Shown piece after piece: positions 59,585 to 62,152 of a DNA stretch of 62,152 nucleotides. The stretch comes from SG8-39 sp041558415 (GTDB lineage Bacteria > Pseudomonadota > Gammaproteobacteria > Burkholderiales > SG8-39), in contig JBFFEY010000014.1 in the NCBI GenBank assembly GCA_041558415.1, forward strand, positions 1-62,152. The letters are read 5' to 3'. The translations under genes and the position numbers were made by a program. The stretch's first letter is position 1. Each line of letters begins with the position of its first letter. Below the pieces are notes generated by a model. It made no database searches. It had not been told where the DNA came from and saw only the letters and a list, made by a program, of their open reading frames with translations.

Positions 59585-62152
59585 ATGCGTGAACCCCAGC
59601 CGAACAGCATCCACCTGAAAGACTACGCGCCGCCCGCCTTTTTGGTCGACGCCATCGAGCTCGACGTCGACATCCGGGCCGAGGACGCGGTGGTGCGCAC
59701 CGTGCTCACCCTGCGCCGCAACCCGCAGGCGGCAACGCCGCGCGCGCCGCTGGTGCTCGACGGCGAAGCGCTGGAGCTGGTGTCGCTGGCGCTCGATGGC
59801 GTGGAGCTGCGCGCCGGCGCCTACAGCCTGACGCCCACGCTTCTCGAGGTCGCCCACCTGCCCGACGCCTGCCGGCTCGAGACCGTGTCGCGTATCGTGC
59901 CGCAGCGGAACACGACGCTCGAGGGTCTCTACGCGACCAAGACCGGCTTCGTCACGCAGTGCGAGGCCGAGGGCTTCCGCCGGATCACCTGGTTCCCGGA
60001 CCGGCCGGATGTCATGGCGCGATACGTCACCACCATCCACGCCGACAAGGCAAAGTACCCGGTGCTGCTGTCGAACGGCAACCGCGTGGCCGCGGGCGAC
60101 GAGACGGGCGGGCGCCACTGGGCGCGGTTCGAGGACCCGTTTCCGAAGCCGTCCTATCTCTTCGCCCTGGTCGCGGCGAAGCTCGATGCGCTCGAGGACA
60201 GCTTTGTCACGCGCGCCGGCAAGCGCGCCGAGCTCGCGGTGTACGTCGAGCCGGGCAAGCTCGACCAGGCGACCTGGGCGATGGACTGCCTCAAGCGCGC
60301 CATGCGCTGGGACGAGGCGCGCTTCGGCCTCGAGCTCGACCTCGATCACTACAAGATCGTCGCCGTCGGCGATTTCAATTCCGGCGCGATGGAGAACAAG
60401 GGCCTCAACATCTTCAACACGCGCTTCGTCCTCGCCCGGCCGGACGTGGCCACCGACACCGACTACTTCAACATCGACCGCGTCGTCGCGCACGAGTACT
60501 TCCACAACTGGACCGGCAACCGCGTCACCTGCCGCGACTGGTTCCAGCTCTCGCTCAAGGAAGGGTTGACCGTGTTCCGGGACCAGGAATACGGCGCCGA
60601 CAGCTATTCGCGTGCCGTCATCCGCATCCAGGAGGTGCGCATGCTGCGCGCGGCGCAGTTCCCCGAGGATGCCGGGCCGATGGCGCACCCGGTGCGGCCG
60701 CAGTCCTATGTCGAAATCCGCAACTTCTACACGCTGACCGTCTATGAAAAGGGCGCCGAGCTGGTGCGCATGCAGCACACGCTGCTGGGCGAGGAACGCT
60801 TTCAGGCCGGCATGCGCCTTTACTTCGAGCGTCACGACGGCCAGGCGGTGACCTGCGACGACTTCGTGCAGGCGATGCAGGATGCGAGCGGCGTCGACCT
60901 CGGCCAGTTCAAGCGCTGGTACGACGTCGCCGGCACGCCGGTGCTGGACTGCGCAGGGACCTACGACGCTGCCGCAAAGCGCTTCACGCTGCGCGTAGGC
61001 CAGTCGATGAACCCGCCGTTTCACATCCCGCTCGCCGTGGGGCTGGTCGGGCCCGCCGGCGAAGAGCTGCTGCCGGAGGGCACGCGCGTGCTGTCGGTGC
61101 ACGAGCCGGAAGCCGCCTTTGTCTTCGACGACGTGCCGGCGAAGCCGGTGCCTTCGCTGCTGCGCGGTTTCTCCGCGCCGGTGATCCTGAAGTACGACTA
61201 CAGCGAGCAGGATCTCGTACACCTGATGGCACGCGACCGCGATCCGTTCAATCGCTGGGAAGCGGGGCAGCGCCTGGCGACGACGATCATTCTGGAGCGC
61301 GGCGGCGAGCCCTCGCCGGCCTATCTCGAGGCCAGCGCGCGCGTGCTGGCGACTGGCGCCGAGGACCCGGCGTTTGCGGCCGAGGCGCTTGCCGTGCCGG
61401 CGGAGAGCTTCCTCGCCGAGCAGCTCGCCGAGGTGGATCCGGATGCGCTGCACGCCGCGCGCAACCGCCTGCGCCGCGCCATTGCCGAAAGCCTCAAGGA
61501 GCGGCTGCTCGAGGTCTACCGCGCCAACGCGGTCGAAGGCCCCTTCCGGCCGGATGCCGCCTCCGCGGGCCGGCGCGCCTTGCGCAACGCCGCGCTCTCG
61601 CTGCTCATGGAGCTGGCCACGGTCGACATCCGCGCGCTGTGCTACGAGCAGTACGCGCAGTCGGACAACATGACCGAGTCCTTCGCCGCGCTCGGCATGC
61701 TCGCCAGCTGCGACTGCATCGAGCGCGACAAGGCACTCGACAGCTTCTATGCGCGCTGGAAGGACGAATCGCTGGTGGTCGACAAGTGGCTTGCCGTGCA
61801 GGCCACCTCGCGCCTGCCCGACACGCTGGCGCGGGTGCGCGGGCTGCTCGCGCATCCCGCGTTCGACCTCAAGGTACCGAACAAGGTCTACGCACTGATC
61901 CGCAGCTTCAGCGCCAACCACGTGCGTTTCCACGCCGCGGATGGCGGCGGCTACGCCTTCCTCGCCGACCAGGTGATCGCGCTGAACGCGCTCAACCCGC
62001 AGGTCGCGGCGCGCATGGCGCGCGGCTTCGATCGCTGGAAGAAGTTCGACGCCGCGCGGCGCGCACAGGCGCAGGCGCAGCTCGAGCGCATTCGCGACGC
62101 AGAAGGCCTGTCGCGCGACGTTGCCGAGATCGTCCACAAGGCGCTCGACTGA
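59585..62152 (+). CDS. pepN: Aminopeptidase N (M1 family)
   Basis: 855 residues, complete: the stop codon is the last codon of the window. M1 metallopeptidase removing N-terminal residues from peptides. The exopeptidase motif GAMENKGLNIFNTR (about 265-278) and zinc motif HEYFHNW (H303, H307) with the downstream Glu in SLKEGLTVFRDQE are intact, followed by the DUF3458 Ig-like and helical C-terminal domains of proteobacterial PepN. Slightly short of E. coli PepN (870). Start ATG 59585 has no strong ribosome-binding site; divergent from the PaaA-like gene by 116 bp. Confidence 0.96.
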   Translation: MREPQPNSIHLKDYAPPAFLVDAIELDVDIRAEDAVVRTVLTLRRNPQAATPRAPLVLDGEALELVSLALDGVELRAGAYSLTPTLLEVAHLPDACRLETVSRIVPQRNTTLEGLYATKTGFVTQCEAEGFRRITWFPDRPDVMARYVTTIHADKAKYPVLLSNGNRVAAGDETGGRHWARFEDPFPKPSYLFALVAAKLDALEDSFVTRAGKRAELAVYVEPGKLDQATWAMDCLKRAMRWDEARFGLELDLDHYKIVAVGDFNSGAMENKGLNIFNTRFVLARPDVATDTDYFNIDRVVAHEYFHNWTGNRVTCRDWFQLSLKEGLTVFRDQEYGADSYSRAVIRIQEVRMLRAAQFPEDAGPMAHPVRPQSYVEIRNFYTLTVYEKGAELVRMQHTLLGEERFQAGMRLYFERHDGQAVTCDDFVQAMQDASGVDLGQFKRWYDVAGTPVLDCAGTYDAAAKRFTLRVGQSMNPPFHIPLAVGLVGPAGEELLPEGTRVLSVHEPEAAFVFDDVPAKPVPSLLRGFSAPVILKYDYSEQDLVHLMARDRDPFNRWEAGQRLATTIILERGGEPSPAYLEASARVLATGAEDPAFAAEALAVPAESFLAEQLAEVDPDALHAARNRLRRAIAESLKERLLEVYRANAVEGPFRPDAASAGRRALRNAALSLLMELATVDIRALCYEQYAQSDNMTESFAALGMLASCDCIERDKALDSFYARWKDESLVVDKWLAVQATSRLPDTLARVRGLLAHPAFDLKVPNKVYALIRSFSANHVRFHAADGGGYAFLADQVIALNALNPQVAARMARGFDRWKKFDAARRAQAQAQLERIRDAEGLSRDVAEIVHKALD

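Noticed and set aside
59465..62137. 890-codon minus-strand open frame opposite pepN
   Set aside because: PepN is complete on the plus strand with GAMEN and HExxH motifs; the antisense product resembles no family and is rich in Arg/Ala/His as shadows are.

Overview
This is a GC-rich, densely coded chromosomal window (about two thirds G+C by eye) from a proteobacterium. A betaproteobacterium is the most likely source; I infer this from family content (double-length UvrA, Liv-type ABC operons paired with acyl-CoA synthetase, Atu-like acyl-CoA carboxylase, patatin/beta-barrel protein, RlmJ, PepN) and no single feature proves it. I see no rRNA, tRNA, CRISPR array, insertion sequence or prophage, and no gene-free stretch over 300 bp. 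About 52 genes are supported.

Layout. 1-4.8 kb: RtcB RNA ligase (cut by the left edge), archease and a class II aldolase on the minus strand; then an epoxide-hydrolase-like protein and an SDR. 4.9-10.6 kb: a small secreted protein, then a compact polyamine operon (arginine decarboxylase, carboxyspermidine dehydrogenase, carboxyspermidine decarboxylase, agmatinase) that together can convert arginine to spermidine without S-adenosylmethionine. 10.9-17 kb: AI-2E-type permease, patatin autotransporter and two MFS transporters. 17-23.7 kb: an accessory catabolic block with an AtuA/DUF1446 protein divergent from a DpgC-like, cofactor-independent dioxygenase homologue, an M20 amidohydrolase, a Gfo/Idh/MocA oxidoreductase and an HD phosphohydrolase. 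23.7-31 kb: RlmJ, a MazG-like pyrophosphatase, an OPT transporter, a cytochrome b561-response regulator-histidine kinase operon, a Spy-like protein and a DsrE-family lipoprotein.

31-41.7 kb is an acyl-CoA catabolic region: flavin oxidoreductase, dienoyl-CoA isomerase, thioesterases, peroxiredoxin, LCAD-like dehydrogenase, PECR-like reductase, geranyl/methylcrotonyl-type carboxylase (both subunits) and a citronellyl-CoA dehydrogenase-like enzyme. 41.7-43.2 kb encodes two membrane proteins, one with a perfectly phased 3 x 81-bp coding repeat. 43.3-50.6 kb is a LivHMGF-acyl-CoA synthetase-LivJ cluster with a divergent TetR regulator. 50.7-62.1 kb: slipin/NfeD pair, a 1,899-residue tandem UvrA, a stand-alone PaaA-like diiron protein and aminopeptidase N.

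Two non-coding signals stand out. First, a dispersed palindromic element built around GGGGTCAGACCCC, usually joined to a perfect DnaA box (TTATCCACA), occurs at 21.6, 29.6, 38.0 and 43.2 kb. It supplies or touches the start codon of two genes, and a cluster of four cores lies in frame inside uvrA at 53.7 kb. Second, a TetR-type dyad AAGCA-nn-TGCTT occurs in two divergent promoter regions (35.4 and 49.9 kb), linking the beta-oxidation genes to the Liv/acyl-CoA synthetase operon and its TetR gene.
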